Position numbers and translations under genes: made by a program. This document shows, in pieces, positions 16,216 through 24,145 of a stretch of DNA of 64,000 nucleotides. A model generated the notes under the pieces. It did no database searches. It was not told the origin of the DNA and saw only the letters and a program-made list of their open reading frames with translations. Source of the DNA: JBNFVY01 sp049943335 (GTDB lineage: Bacteria > Pseudomonadota > Alphaproteobacteria > Rhodobacterales > Rhodobacteraceae); contig NZ_JBNFVY010000008.1 of assembly GCF_049943335.1 (NCBI RefSeq), positions 43,572 through 107,571 on the forward strand, given 5' to 3'. Within the stretch, counting starts at the first letter, position 1, and each line of letters begins with the position of its first letter.

Positions 16216-18045
16216 ATGGACGCCGTTATTACATCCGATTTCGTCTCTATCGACGGGCACGACACACTGGCCAAGCTGTTTCGCGCGCGCGCGAAGGAAT
16301 GGAGCGACCGTATCGCCATGCGCGAAAAGGACTACGGCATCTGGCGGGCCTTTACCTGGGCGGATTACGAACGCTTCGCCTATGATTGCGCAGGTGGCTT
16401 TATGTCACTGGGACTTACGCACGGCGATGTGGTGTCGATCCTGTCAGAGAACAATAAGGAATGGGCCTTTGTCGATATGGGCGCGCATGCCGCCGCACTG
16501 ACGATAAACGGGGTCTATCCGACCTATCAGGAAGGCCAGCTGCGCCATCTTCTGAACGATTCCCAAACCCGCGTGCTGATCGTCGAAAACGAAGAGCAGC
16601 TGGACAAGTATCTGTCGGTCCGTGACGAAGTTCCGTCAGTCTTGCGGGTTTATGTGATCGATTGGAAAGGGCTTCGCGGATTCAGCGATCCCATGGTCGA
16701 ACCCATCGAAAACCTCTACGAGGCGGGCGCGCTCTATCGCAAAGAGAACCCGGACGCGATCAACAAGGCGATTGACAGCGGCAAAAACGATGACACCGCG
16801 GTGCTGATCTATACCTCTGGCACCACCGGCGCGCCCAAAGGGGCGCTGATCCCCGATCGCTATCTGCTGTTCCAGATGTCCGCCGCGCCAGACACCTTTC
16901 CGATCACCGGCGACGACGATATCCTGACCTACCTGCCGCTGTGCCACGCGGCTGAACGGTTGATTTCGCTGTGCATGAACCTGGGCCACGGCACCCGGAT
17001 CAACTTTGCCGAGAGCTCCGAGACGGTGTTCGAAAACATACAAGAGCTGTCGCCGACGGTTCTTTTTGCGGTGCCGCGGATTTGGGAAAAGTTCTATTCG
17101 CGCATCAACACCCTGATGACCGAAGCAACGTGGGTCGGCAAGAAAGGGTACGAGATTGCGCTTGGGATCGGGCGCAAGCGCGCCGACTATCTGTTGCAAA
17201 ACCGCCGGGTTCCGCCCCTTCTGGAGGCGCAATTCAAAATCGCGGATCGACTGGTGTTTCGCAATCTCAAGCAGCTCTTGGGCCTTGATCGCTCAACGTT
17301 CCTGTTGTCCGGCGCGGCGCCTATTTCGTCGGATCTGCTGCGTTGGTTTTTCGCGCTTGGCCTGCCGGTCGCGGAAGTCTACGGCCAGACCGAAACCGGG
17401 CTTGCGGCCATTACAAATTCCGACGAACCCAATCCTGGGACGATCGGCTTTCCGGTGCCGGGGGTCGAATTGAAACTGAGCGAGCAAAACGAAATTCTGA
17501 TGCGCGGCCCCTCGATGTTCTCGGGTTATCTCAACAATCCAGAAGCCACACAGAATGCGCTGGTCGATGGATGGATCCACACCGGCGACGTCGGCAAGAT
17601 CGACGATGACGGTGCCTGGAGGATCACCGACCGGCTGAAGGACATCATCATCACGGCAGGCGGCAAGAACATCACGCCCAGCCAGATCGAGAACGAATTG
17701 AAATTCTCGCCCTTCATTTCTGACGCGGTGGTGGTCGGTGACAAGCGCAAGTATCTGACCTGCCTGATCATGATTGATCAGGAGAACGTCGAGAACCATG
17801 CGCAAACCCACAATATCCCGTTCACTGATTATCGCTCATTGTGTGCGCACCCCGAGATCATTGAACTGATCGAGGCCGAGATCAATAGCGCGAACAAAAA
17901 GTTCTCTAGCGTCGAGCAGGTGAAAAAATTCCGCCTTATCAATGTGTTGCTCACAGCGGAAGACGATGAAATGACGCCTACCATGAAGCTGAAGCGCAAG
18001 TTCGTCGAAACCAAGTATGAGAACCTGATTTCCGAAATGTACTAA
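16216..18045 (+). CDS. long-chain-type AMP-dependent acyl-CoA synthetase
   Basis: A 609-residue ANL-superfamily ligase of the long-chain (FAA1) type, which activates a carboxylic acid to its CoA thioester through an acyl-adenylate. The P-loop is YTSGTTGAPKGA (about residue 200), followed by the gate region YLPLCHAAERL, the A5 motif YGQTETG, the A7/A8 region WIHTGDVGKIDDDG...TDRLKDIIITAGGKNI, and the catalytic lysine region TPTMKLKRKFV. The C-terminal insertions are those of long-chain ligases. Its location next to the Liv-type transporter suggests that imported substrate is activated here. Confidence 0.92.
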   Translation: MDAVITSDFVSIDGHDTLAKLFRARAKEWSDRIAMREKDYGIWRAFTWADYERFAYDCAGGFMSLGLTHGDVVSILSENNKEWAFVDMGAHAAALTINGVYPTYQEGQLRHLLNDSQTRVLIVENEEQLDKYLSVRDEVPSVLRVYVIDWKGLRGFSDPMVEPIENLYEAGALYRKENPDAINKAIDSGKNDDTAVLIYTSGTTGAPKGALIPDRYLLFQMSAAPDTFPITGDDDILTYLPLCHAAERLISLCMNLGHGTRINFAESSETVFENIQELSPTVLFAVPRIWEKFYSRINTLMTEATWVGKKGYEIALGIGRKRADYLLQNRRVPPLLEAQFKIADRLVFRNLKQLLGLDRSTFLLSGAAPISSDLLRWFFALGLPVAEVYGQTETGLAAITNSDEPNPGTIGFPVPGVELKLSEQNEILMRGPSMFSGYLNNPEATQNALVDGWIHTGDVGKIDDDGAWRITDRLKDIIITAGGKNITPSQIENELKFSPFISDAVVVGDKRKYLTCLIMIDQENVENHAQTHNIPFTDYRSLCAHPEIIELIEAEINSANKKFSSVEQVKKFRLINVLLTAEDDEMTPTMKLKRKFVETKYENLISEMY

Positions 18046-18079
18046 CCGCCGCTAACCTGCGGCATCTGGGAGGAATACC

Positions 18080-19264
18080 ATGACCAACAAACTGCTAACT
18101 TATGCGGCCGCCACGCTGATGGCACTGGGCACCACGGCACAGGCCCAGCAAGGCGTCACAGACGACACCGTGAAAATCGGCGTTCAAACCGACTTGTCCG
18201 GCCCACTTGCGACCTGGGGCGCACCTGCGACCAACGGCGTCCGGCTGCGCTTTGACCAGGCAAACGAAGCCGGCGGCGTGCATGGCCGCAAGATTGAACT
18301 CTTCGTCGAGGACACCAAATACGAAGTTCCAATGGCAGCGCGCGCCACCAACAAACTGGTCCAACGCGACGGTATCTTTGCAATGCTCATGGGGGCGGGC
18401 ACGTCCCAGACCCTTGCGTCAATGAAGATCCTCGATAGCAAGGGTATCCCCAACCTGTTCCCGCTGACCGGGGCGGCGTCAATGACGGAACCCTTCAACA
18501 GACTGCACTTCAGCCAGTTCGCCAGCTACCGTGATGGCGTGATTGCGGGACTTCGCCATTTTGCAGAAGGCGGCGCAAAAAAGATTTGTGTGCAATCCGT
18601 GGCCAATGAATTCGGCGAAGAGATCAACGCAGGTGTCGCGATTGCTGTCGAACAAAACGACCTGGAGGTTGTCTACAAAGGGTCGCACAAAGTCACCGAA
18701 ACAGACTTTGCCGGTGTGGCGACTGCCATCAAGAACACCGATTGTGAAGTCTTGGCCATGGGCTCTGCGATCAAGGATTCGATCACGCTCTACGCAACCT
18801 TGCGCCAGTTGGGCTGGGACAAGCCGATGCTTGGCTCGATGGTGCCCTATACGCCCATCGTCGCGGCGGCCGGTGACGGAAAGCTGACAGAGGGCATGTA
18901 TGTGACCACGTCGGTTCTGGCGACCAATCTGGAAGGCAGCGAGGTCGATTTGGAAAGCTTTGACGAAGATCTGCAAGCCTTTGCCAAAGCGTATGAGGAA
19001 GTCTACGGTGAACCTGCAACCCTGCAAGCACAGATGGGCTACGTTGCGGCGGATCTGACGGTCCTGGCGCTGGAAAACGCAGGGCGCGACCTGACGGTTG
19101 ATTCCCTGATCGCTGGTATCGAACAGATCACCGACTACAACGACATCTTCGGCGGTCCGACCCTGTCGTTCGGCCCTGACAAGCACGCGGGCGGCGACGG
19201 CTTCGTGATGGTGCAGAGCCAAGGTGGCGATTGGGTCGTGGTTGAAACCGACCTGCCCTACTGA
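18080..19264 (+). CDS. LivK-type periplasmic binding protein of the acyl-CoA operon
   Basis: A 394-residue exported ABC substrate-binding protein (type I periplasmic-binding fold). It has a Sec signal (LTYAAATLMALGTTAQA), then VKIGVQTDLSGPLATWGAPATNGVRL, the characteristic opening of the LivK/ligand-binding family. The ribosome site GGGAGGA is strong. It belongs with the LivHMGF genes just upstream. The ligand cannot be read from sequence; proteins of this subgroup bind aromatic or fatty acids as well as amino acids. Confidence 0.92.
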   Translation: MTNKLLTYAAATLMALGTTAQAQQGVTDDTVKIGVQTDLSGPLATWGAPATNGVRLRFDQANEAGGVHGRKIELFVEDTKYEVPMAARATNKLVQRDGIFAMLMGAGTSQTLASMKILDSKGIPNLFPLTGAASMTEPFNRLHFSQFASYRDGVIAGLRHFAEGGAKKICVQSVANEFGEEINAGVAIAVEQNDLEVVYKGSHKVTETDFAGVATAIKNTDCEVLAMGSAIKDSITLYATLRQLGWDKPMLGSMVPYTPIVAAAGDGKLTEGMYVTTSVLATNLEGSEVDLESFDEDLQAFAKAYEEVYGEPATLQAQMGYVAADLTVLALENAGRDLTVDSLIAGIEQITDYNDIFGGPTLSFGPDKHAGGDGFVMVQSQGGDWVVVETDLPY

Positions 19265-19285
19265 TCTTATCTAGCTCACTAACCT

Positions 19286-19313
19286 ACCGGCGCGGCATAG
19301 TCCCCGCGCCGGT
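19286..19313 (+). terminator. GC-rich stem-loop after the binding-protein gene
   Basis: A perfect 10-bp stem (ACCGGCGCGG / CCGCGCCGGT) with an 8-base loop lies 21 bp after the stop of the binding-protein gene and before the CoA-transferase-family gene. There is no T-run, so it may be a partial terminator or an mRNA-stabilising hairpin that lets the binding protein be made in excess. Confidence 0.55.
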
Positions 19314-19331
19314 CATCAAGGGGACAAGACA

Positions 19332-20426
19332 ATGCTCAGCGGAATACGTATCATCGAGATCGAGGGGCTTGGCCCAGCACCGTTCTCGGCCATGCACCTG
19401 GCCGATCTTGGCGCGGATGTCATCGTGGTGCATCGCAAAGGCGGCCCCGGCCTGCCGATCCTGCCTGACGCGCCGATCATTGATCGCGGCAAGCGCTCGA
19501 TCGAACTGGATCTCAAGGATCCAGACGACGTGACGACGCTGAAAAAACTGATCACCACCGCAGACGGAATGGTCGAAGGGTTCCGCCCCGGCGTGATGGA
19601 AAAGCTTGGGCTGGGGCCTGAGGTCTGCCACGCCGTCAACCCCAAGCTGGTTTACGGACGCATGACCGGTTGGGGACAGACCGGGCCGATGTCGTCCATG
19701 GCCGGACATGACATGAACTACATCGGGCTATCGGGCGCATTGTGGTATGCCTCGCCTCCGGGACAACCGCCTGTAGCGCCTCCCACTTTGGTGGGTGATA
19801 TCGGCGGTGGAGCGCATTATTTGACGGTCGGCATGCTGGCCGGAATTCTGCACGCCCGCAGCACTGGCAAGGGAACCGTCGTGGATGCGGCCATTGTCGA
19901 TGGCTCGGCGCATATGATGAACCTGTTGATGGCCCTTCGCCAAAGCGGGCCGCAAAATTCGACGCGCGGCGCAAGCCTGCTCGATGGTCCACATTGGAGC
20001 CGCAGCTACGTCTGCGCAGACGGCGGCTTTGTCAGCGTGCAATGTCTGGAACCCCAATTTTATGGCACCTTCATCGGGCTGCTGGGGCTAAGCGATGACC
20101 CCGATTTTGCAACGCAGTTTGATCCGAAAAGCTGGCCAAAGGCGACGGCGCGATTGATCGAACTGTTCGCGACACAACCGCGCGATCACTGGGCCGAATT
20201 GTTTGCCGACACCGACGCCTGCGCAGCCCCGATCCTCAGTCCGGATGAGGCGGCGACCCACCCGCTTAGTCAAGCGCGCGGCATTTGGAAGGGCGACGAT
20301 GGTCCGTTGCAATCAGCCCCTGCACCCCGTTTCGACGGGCATGCCGTGACACCGAACCATCCACCTGCACGCGGCGAGCACACCCAAGAAATTCTCGCTA
20401 TGCTTGACGATGAACCTGACAGCTGA
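19332..20426 (+). CDS. CaiB/BaiF family III CoA-transferase-like, AMACR-type
   Basis: A 364-residue member of the family that includes alpha-methylacyl-CoA racemase and formyl-CoA transferase. The opening (IRIIEIEGLGPAPFSAMHLADLGADVIVV) is typical, and the segment GQTGPMSSMAGHDMNYIGLSGAL carries the His-Asp pair and 'NY' of racemase-type members. A racemase would convert 2R- to 2S-methylacyl-CoA before beta-oxidation, which fits the ligase, hydratases and SCP-x thiolase remnant upstream. A true CoA-transferase function is the alternative. Last gene of the operon. Confidence 0.85.
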   Translation: MLSGIRIIEIEGLGPAPFSAMHLADLGADVIVVHRKGGPGLPILPDAPIIDRGKRSIELDLKDPDDVTTLKKLITTADGMVEGFRPGVMEKLGLGPEVCHAVNPKLVYGRMTGWGQTGPMSSMAGHDMNYIGLSGALWYASPPGQPPVAPPTLVGDIGGGAHYLTVGMLAGILHARSTGKGTVVDAAIVDGSAHMMNLLMALRQSGPQNSTRGASLLDGPHWSRSYVCADGGFVSVQCLEPQFYGTFIGLLGLSDDPDFATQFDPKSWPKATARLIELFATQPRDHWAELFADTDACAAPILSPDEAATHPLSQARGIWKGDDGPLQSAPAPRFDGHAVTPNHPPARGEHTQEILAMLDDEPDS

Positions 20427-21042
20427 AGAACAACCGGCGGGGACTGACTGACCCGGATGAGTGGACGGCCAGATGGAAAGGCATTCCCCCAAGATCGACC
20501 GTGTTTTGGTGGAACCCAATTGCAAGCGATAACCTCAGGTCGGCGCGCCTGGCACGAAGGCGCGCCGTGATCGCCCCACGGTATCAGACGCTGTCGATCT
20601 AGCGGCCAAGCCTGCTGATCCTGGCGCGGGTGCAGCTGATTGTTGCGCAGTCCTTGATGCCGTCAGGTGGCTAGGCACCTGCGCACTCAGGCTTGTTGCG
20701 CCGGGCGCCAACACATCAGGCGGCTGATAGCACAATGGGTCTAAGAAAGTTTTGTCAGCGCCTAAGAACAACGGTGCCGCCCCGGGGCCCCACAGATATT
20801 CCCGTGTGAAAAGAAAGATGGCGATTGATCACCCCAACCAGGTTTGGTGAGCAGTCGTCACTTGCCGCCCTGCCGCACGGTGTCCCCAAATCGGCAGAAT
20901 GAGCAAAAGGCAAGTTTATCAACGCCGGATACCTGCCAGGATAATGGGGGCAGCCCAATCCCAAAGTTACAGACGTCCCCGGAACACCTAATGACCAAAG
21001 TGAGTTCGGCAATTTTTGGGGCTGGGCCAGATTTTCTCTCAT
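20427..21042. other. gene-free stretch between two operons
   Basis: About 600 bp without a supportable gene. Short open frames exist on both strands but lack ribosome sites and recognisable domains, and their codon use is unlike the flanks. It could hold a degraded gene or insertion-element relic, but I recognise none. The promoter of the downstream kinase operon should lie at its right end. Confidence 0.5.
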
Positions 21043-21057
21043 GAGCGGCATCCGCTC
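21043..21057. promoter_or_regulatory. palindrome GAGCG-N5-CGCTC, copy 1 upstream of the kinase operon
   Basis: GAGCGGCATCCGCTC has perfect 5-bp arms. It is the first of two tandem copies 28 bp apart, located 40-85 bp upstream of the histidine kinase start. The same paired motif occurs upstream of the facing binding-protein/transport operon (34094 and 34126), which points to one shared DNA-binding protein. Confidence 0.65.
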
Positions 21058-21070
21058 GAAATTGTGGCTT

Positions 21071-21085
21071 GAGCGATTAGCGCTC
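21071..21085. promoter_or_regulatory. palindrome GAGCG-N5-CGCTC, copy 2 upstream of the kinase operon
   Basis: GAGCGATTAGCGCTC repeats the arms of the copy at 21043 with a different centre, as expected for a protein-binding site and not a recent duplication. It ends 40 bp before the kinase start, a position suited to autoregulation. Confidence 0.65.
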
Positions 21086-21125
21086 GAAATCGTTTGCCTG
21101 TATGCTTCCTCATGGAGGAAGCTGT

Positions 21126-22808
21126 TTGCGATTAAAGCTGCCATTTTCACGGCTAAATTTGGCGCAACGCTACATTTGGGGCGCATTGGTCGCCGCGCTC
21201 ATTCCATTGGCAACCATTGCCGGACTTTATGATCGCTACAGTGCCAATCTTTTGGACAATCTCATCACCAACCGCATGGAGTCCGAGCTCGAAGCAACGG
21301 CCGCGAAATTGAACAACTTCATGGCGGTCCAGGTCAATCGGTTGGAAAACATCGTTGATTTGCCCGATACAACCGCGTTCTTTTCAAACCAGGATGCGGG
21401 CGGACTGACGCCGTTGTTGGGGGATTTTCTGAGGATTGAAACTGAAAGCCCGGACATCTATGCAATTGAGCTTGCAGACATTGATGGCAATATCCTGCAA
21501 ACGATTCCGGAAACCCGTCACCGTGGCAAGCCAGATGACTACAATACACTGCCGTTGATCCAACACGGCGCTGTGGGGGTCTTAGGCCCCGTCCTGCCAA
21601 AAGGCGGTCGTCCGGGCTGGTTTCTTATCAGTATGCCTGTGAAGCTCAATCAAGAGGTCATAGGCATTGTTTCCTTGCGCATGCGCCTTGCGTCTCTTTC
21701 AGAGCAAACCTCATCCCTGGTCGAACCGAATGTCCACCGCCCCCAAATCGTGGTTTTTGACCGCATCAGGCTTTCGGCGGTTGGCACGGCAGCCAAGCCA
21801 GGCATCGAAATAGCGGGATCGCGTCAGTTTTTTCCCGGCTGGAAGATTCAACTGGTGAAGGGTCGGGATATCTTCAAGGAGCCTCGAACCTATATCCGCT
21901 ATCTGCTCATGGTGGCGGCGGCAGCTTCTGCGCTCTGTCTGATATACCTGTTCTTGCAAATGTCAGAACGTTTGTCGCGCAACCTACAGCCACTCAGTGA
22001 AGGTGCGCGTGCGATTGCAAACGGGAATTTCAGTGTTCCGGTGTCCGAAGACGCGCCCGGAGAGCTCGGAGTTCTCGCCCGATCCTACAACCAAATGAGA
22101 GAACAACTCGGCAAACTCATTGAATCTCGGATTGACGTGGAACGCCGTGCTGCACTTGGCAATATGGCGGCTGGTATTGCGCATGAAATTCGAAACCCAC
22201 TGACGACGGTATCGGCCACCGTGCATGGGTTGAAGCGCACAGAAAAAGATGCCGAGCGCCAACAAATGCTAGATGTAATCTCGTCAGAGATTGCCCGTGT
22301 TGATGGCGCGATCAGTGAGCTTTTGAACTATGCCCGACCGAGCGAGCCAGAAAAAGAACAAGTCGCGATCAAAGAGATCCTGCAATCCATAAAGGTCCTG
22401 ATCGCGACGACTGCGCATGAAAAAAATGTTGTCGTCAACATCTCGGGTCAGTCGAATTTGCTGCTATTGCTCGACCAGTCCCATCTTCGACAGATAATGC
22501 TCAACCTGGCCCTCAATGCGATCGAAGCAATGCCCGAGGGAGGCCACCTGACCATGCGCGCCTATCGCAACAAGCGTAGCGCCGTGCTGGAGGTTTCGGA
22601 CGACGGAACGGGTATTGATGAGGCGACCAAAGCGAAGGTCTTGCGACCGTTCTTTACAACAAAATCGGATGGTTCGGGTCTAGGGTTGTCGATAACCAAT
22701 CAGCTTGTCGAGGCCAACGGCGGCACTATGCAGATTGAAAGTGAAACAGGGGTTGGTACCACCGTCACCATTACGTTCCCCGTCATCGATCCAGAGCGAG
22801 CGGCGTGA
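21126..22808 (+). CDS. membrane sensor histidine kinase
   Basis: A 560-residue two-component sensor. A transmembrane helix (IWGALVAALIPLATIAGLY) is followed by a ~240-residue periplasmic Cache-like sensor (YAIELADIDGNILQTIPE), a second helix (YLLMVAAAASALCLIYLFL), a HAMP segment, the HisKA box (NMAAGIAHEIRNPLTTV; phospho-His near 352) and a complete ATPase domain (N box LNLALNAIEAM, GTGID, SGLGLSITNQLVEANGG). The overall layout resembles DctB/NtrB-class kinases that pair with NtrC-type regulators. I choose the TTG at 21126 because GGAGGA stands 6 bases upstream; an ATG at 21102 adds eight residues but places that ribosome site inside the gene. Confidence 0.9.
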   Translation: MRLKLPFSRLNLAQRYIWGALVAALIPLATIAGLYDRYSANLLDNLITNRMESELEATAAKLNNFMAVQVNRLENIVDLPDTTAFFSNQDAGGLTPLLGDFLRIETESPDIYAIELADIDGNILQTIPETRHRGKPDDYNTLPLIQHGAVGVLGPVLPKGGRPGWFLISMPVKLNQEVIGIVSLRMRLASLSEQTSSLVEPNVHRPQIVVFDRIRLSAVGTAAKPGIEIAGSRQFFPGWKIQLVKGRDIFKEPRTYIRYLLMVAAAASALCLIYLFLQMSERLSRNLQPLSEGARAIANGNFSVPVSEDAPGELGVLARSYNQMREQLGKLIESRIDVERRAALGNMAAGIAHEIRNPLTTVSATVHGLKRTEKDAERQQMLDVISSEIARVDGAISELLNYARPSEPEKEQVAIKEILQSIKVLIATTAHEKNVVVNISGQSNLLLLLDQSHLRQIMLNLALNAIEAMPEGGHLTMRAYRNKRSAVLEVSDDGTGIDEATKAKVLRPFFTTKSDGSGLGLSITNQLVEANGGTMQIESETGVGTTVTITFPVIDPERAA

Positions 22809-24145
22809 TGAGAAAGACAACCGTGCTCATTATTGACGATGAGATAAAGCTGACCCAGTCCTTGGCATTTACGCTTCGCCAAGCAGGGATGGAATGCCTC
22901 GAAGCCCACAATGGGCATGCCGGATGCAACCTGGCCAAGAGCCACACACCGGACGTTGCTCTTCTCGACATCAGAATGCCTGGCCAATCCGGGCTAGAGG
23001 TGTTGGATTGGATGACGACAGAAACGCCAGATATGCCCGTCATCATGATGAGCGCCTTCGATGACACGAAGGACGCCGTGACGTCTATCAAGATGGGCGC
23101 TGTCGATTACATATCAAAGCCCTTCGATATCGATGAGTTAATTCATTTGATCGAAGAAACCAGCCGACGCAAACAACTTGAATCGGAAGTAAAGTACCTT
23201 CGCCAACGTTACACGAACGATCCCGAGTTTATTGGCAATTCGCACTTGATCCGAAGCTTGCGCGCGCAAATCAACCGCGTGAGCGAGAGCAATGTGAACA
23301 CGTTGTTGCTGTCTGGCGAAACTGGCGCCGGGAAAGCCGTGGTTGCCAAGCAACTGCACTTGAAAGGAAGCGAAGCAGACAGTCCGTTCGTCGAAATCAA
23401 CTGTGCTACTTTACCGGAAGGGCAGATTGAGGCCGAGCTTTTCGGGGCTGACAAGGGCGCCGTTCCTGGCAACGTATCGCGCAGTCGCGGCCTGGTAGAA
23501 ATCGCCGATGGCGGAACGCTATTTCTTGATGAAGTCAGTGAAATGCCGCTTTCTGTCCAAGCCAAATTGCTGACCTTTATCGAAACTCGGAACTATCGCC
23601 CGGTTGGAATAACCCGCGAGCATTGCGCCGACGTTCGTGTCGTTGCAGCCACGAACAAGAATTTGGAGGAAGCCGTTGCGAATGGGTCGTTTCGCCAAGA
23701 CCTGTTCTTTCGTCTCAACGTCATGCCCATGGAAATTCCACCGCTACGGGATCGAGGTCAGGACATAGAGTTGCTCGCAAGTTATTTCGCGCAGCGCTTT
23801 GCGCAAGAGACCGCGAATAAGCCTATTGGCTTTGGCAAGTCCACGATCGCGTTTTTCAATTCATACCCTTGGCCAGGAAATGTTCGGGAATTGCGAAACC
23901 TCGTCGAACGCTTGACGATCCTTCATCCGGGACAGGTCATTTCTGCAGATCACCTTCCATCTGAATTTCAATCCGTTGATCCAGTGGGGCCGGTATCCAT
24001 CGAAGAGTCGATAGATGGCGTTGAAAGAAACATGATCCAGGATGCTCTGTTGAAATCCGGTGGGAAAAAGGGGGTGGCCGCAGAACGGCTGGGCATCTCT
24101 CGTCACGCGCTCAAACGTAAAATGCACCGGCTAGGTCTGCAATGA
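22805..24145 (+). CDS. NtrC-family response regulator with altered GAFTGA loop
   Basis: A 446-residue regulator with three domains: receiver (LIIDDE, phospho-Asp in VALLDIRMPG, TSI..GAVDYISKPF), AAA+ ATPase (Walker A GETGAGKAVVA; Walker B GGTLFLDEVSEM; arginine region FRQDLFFRLNVMPMEIPPLRDR) and a Fis-type helix-turn-helix (GGKKGVAAERLGISRHALKRKM). ATPase motifs are intact except the sigma-54 contact loop: where the family has GAFTGA this protein has GAVPGN (residues 218-223). It overlaps both neighbours by 4 bases, so it is the partner of the kinase. It is the best candidate to bind the GAGCG-N5-CGCTC palindromes. Confidence 0.92.
   Translation: MMRKTTVLIIDDEIKLTQSLAFTLRQAGMECLEAHNGHAGCNLAKSHTPDVALLDIRMPGQSGLEVLDWMTTETPDMPVIMMSAFDDTKDAVTSIKMGAVDYISKPFDIDELIHLIEETSRRKQLESEVKYLRQRYTNDPEFIGNSHLIRSLRAQINRVSESNVNTLLLSGETGAGKAVVAKQLHLKGSEADSPFVEINCATLPEGQIEAELFGADKGAVPGNVSRSRGLVEIADGGTLFLDEVSEMPLSVQAKLLTFIETRNYRPVGITREHCADVRVVAATNKNLEEAVANGSFRQDLFFRLNVMPMEIPPLRDRGQDIELLASYFAQRFAQETANKPIGFGKSTIAFFNSYPWPGNVRELRNLVERLTILHPGQVISADHLPSEFQSVDPVGPVSIEESIDGVERNMIQDALLKSGGKKGVAAERLGISRHALKRKMHRLGLQ

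Noticed and set aside
20755..21186. 143-codon minus-strand frame between the CoA-transferase-like gene and the kinase
   Set aside because: It has no ribosome site or recognised domain and overlaps the palindromes and the kinase start; considered as a possible mobile-element relic but not supported.
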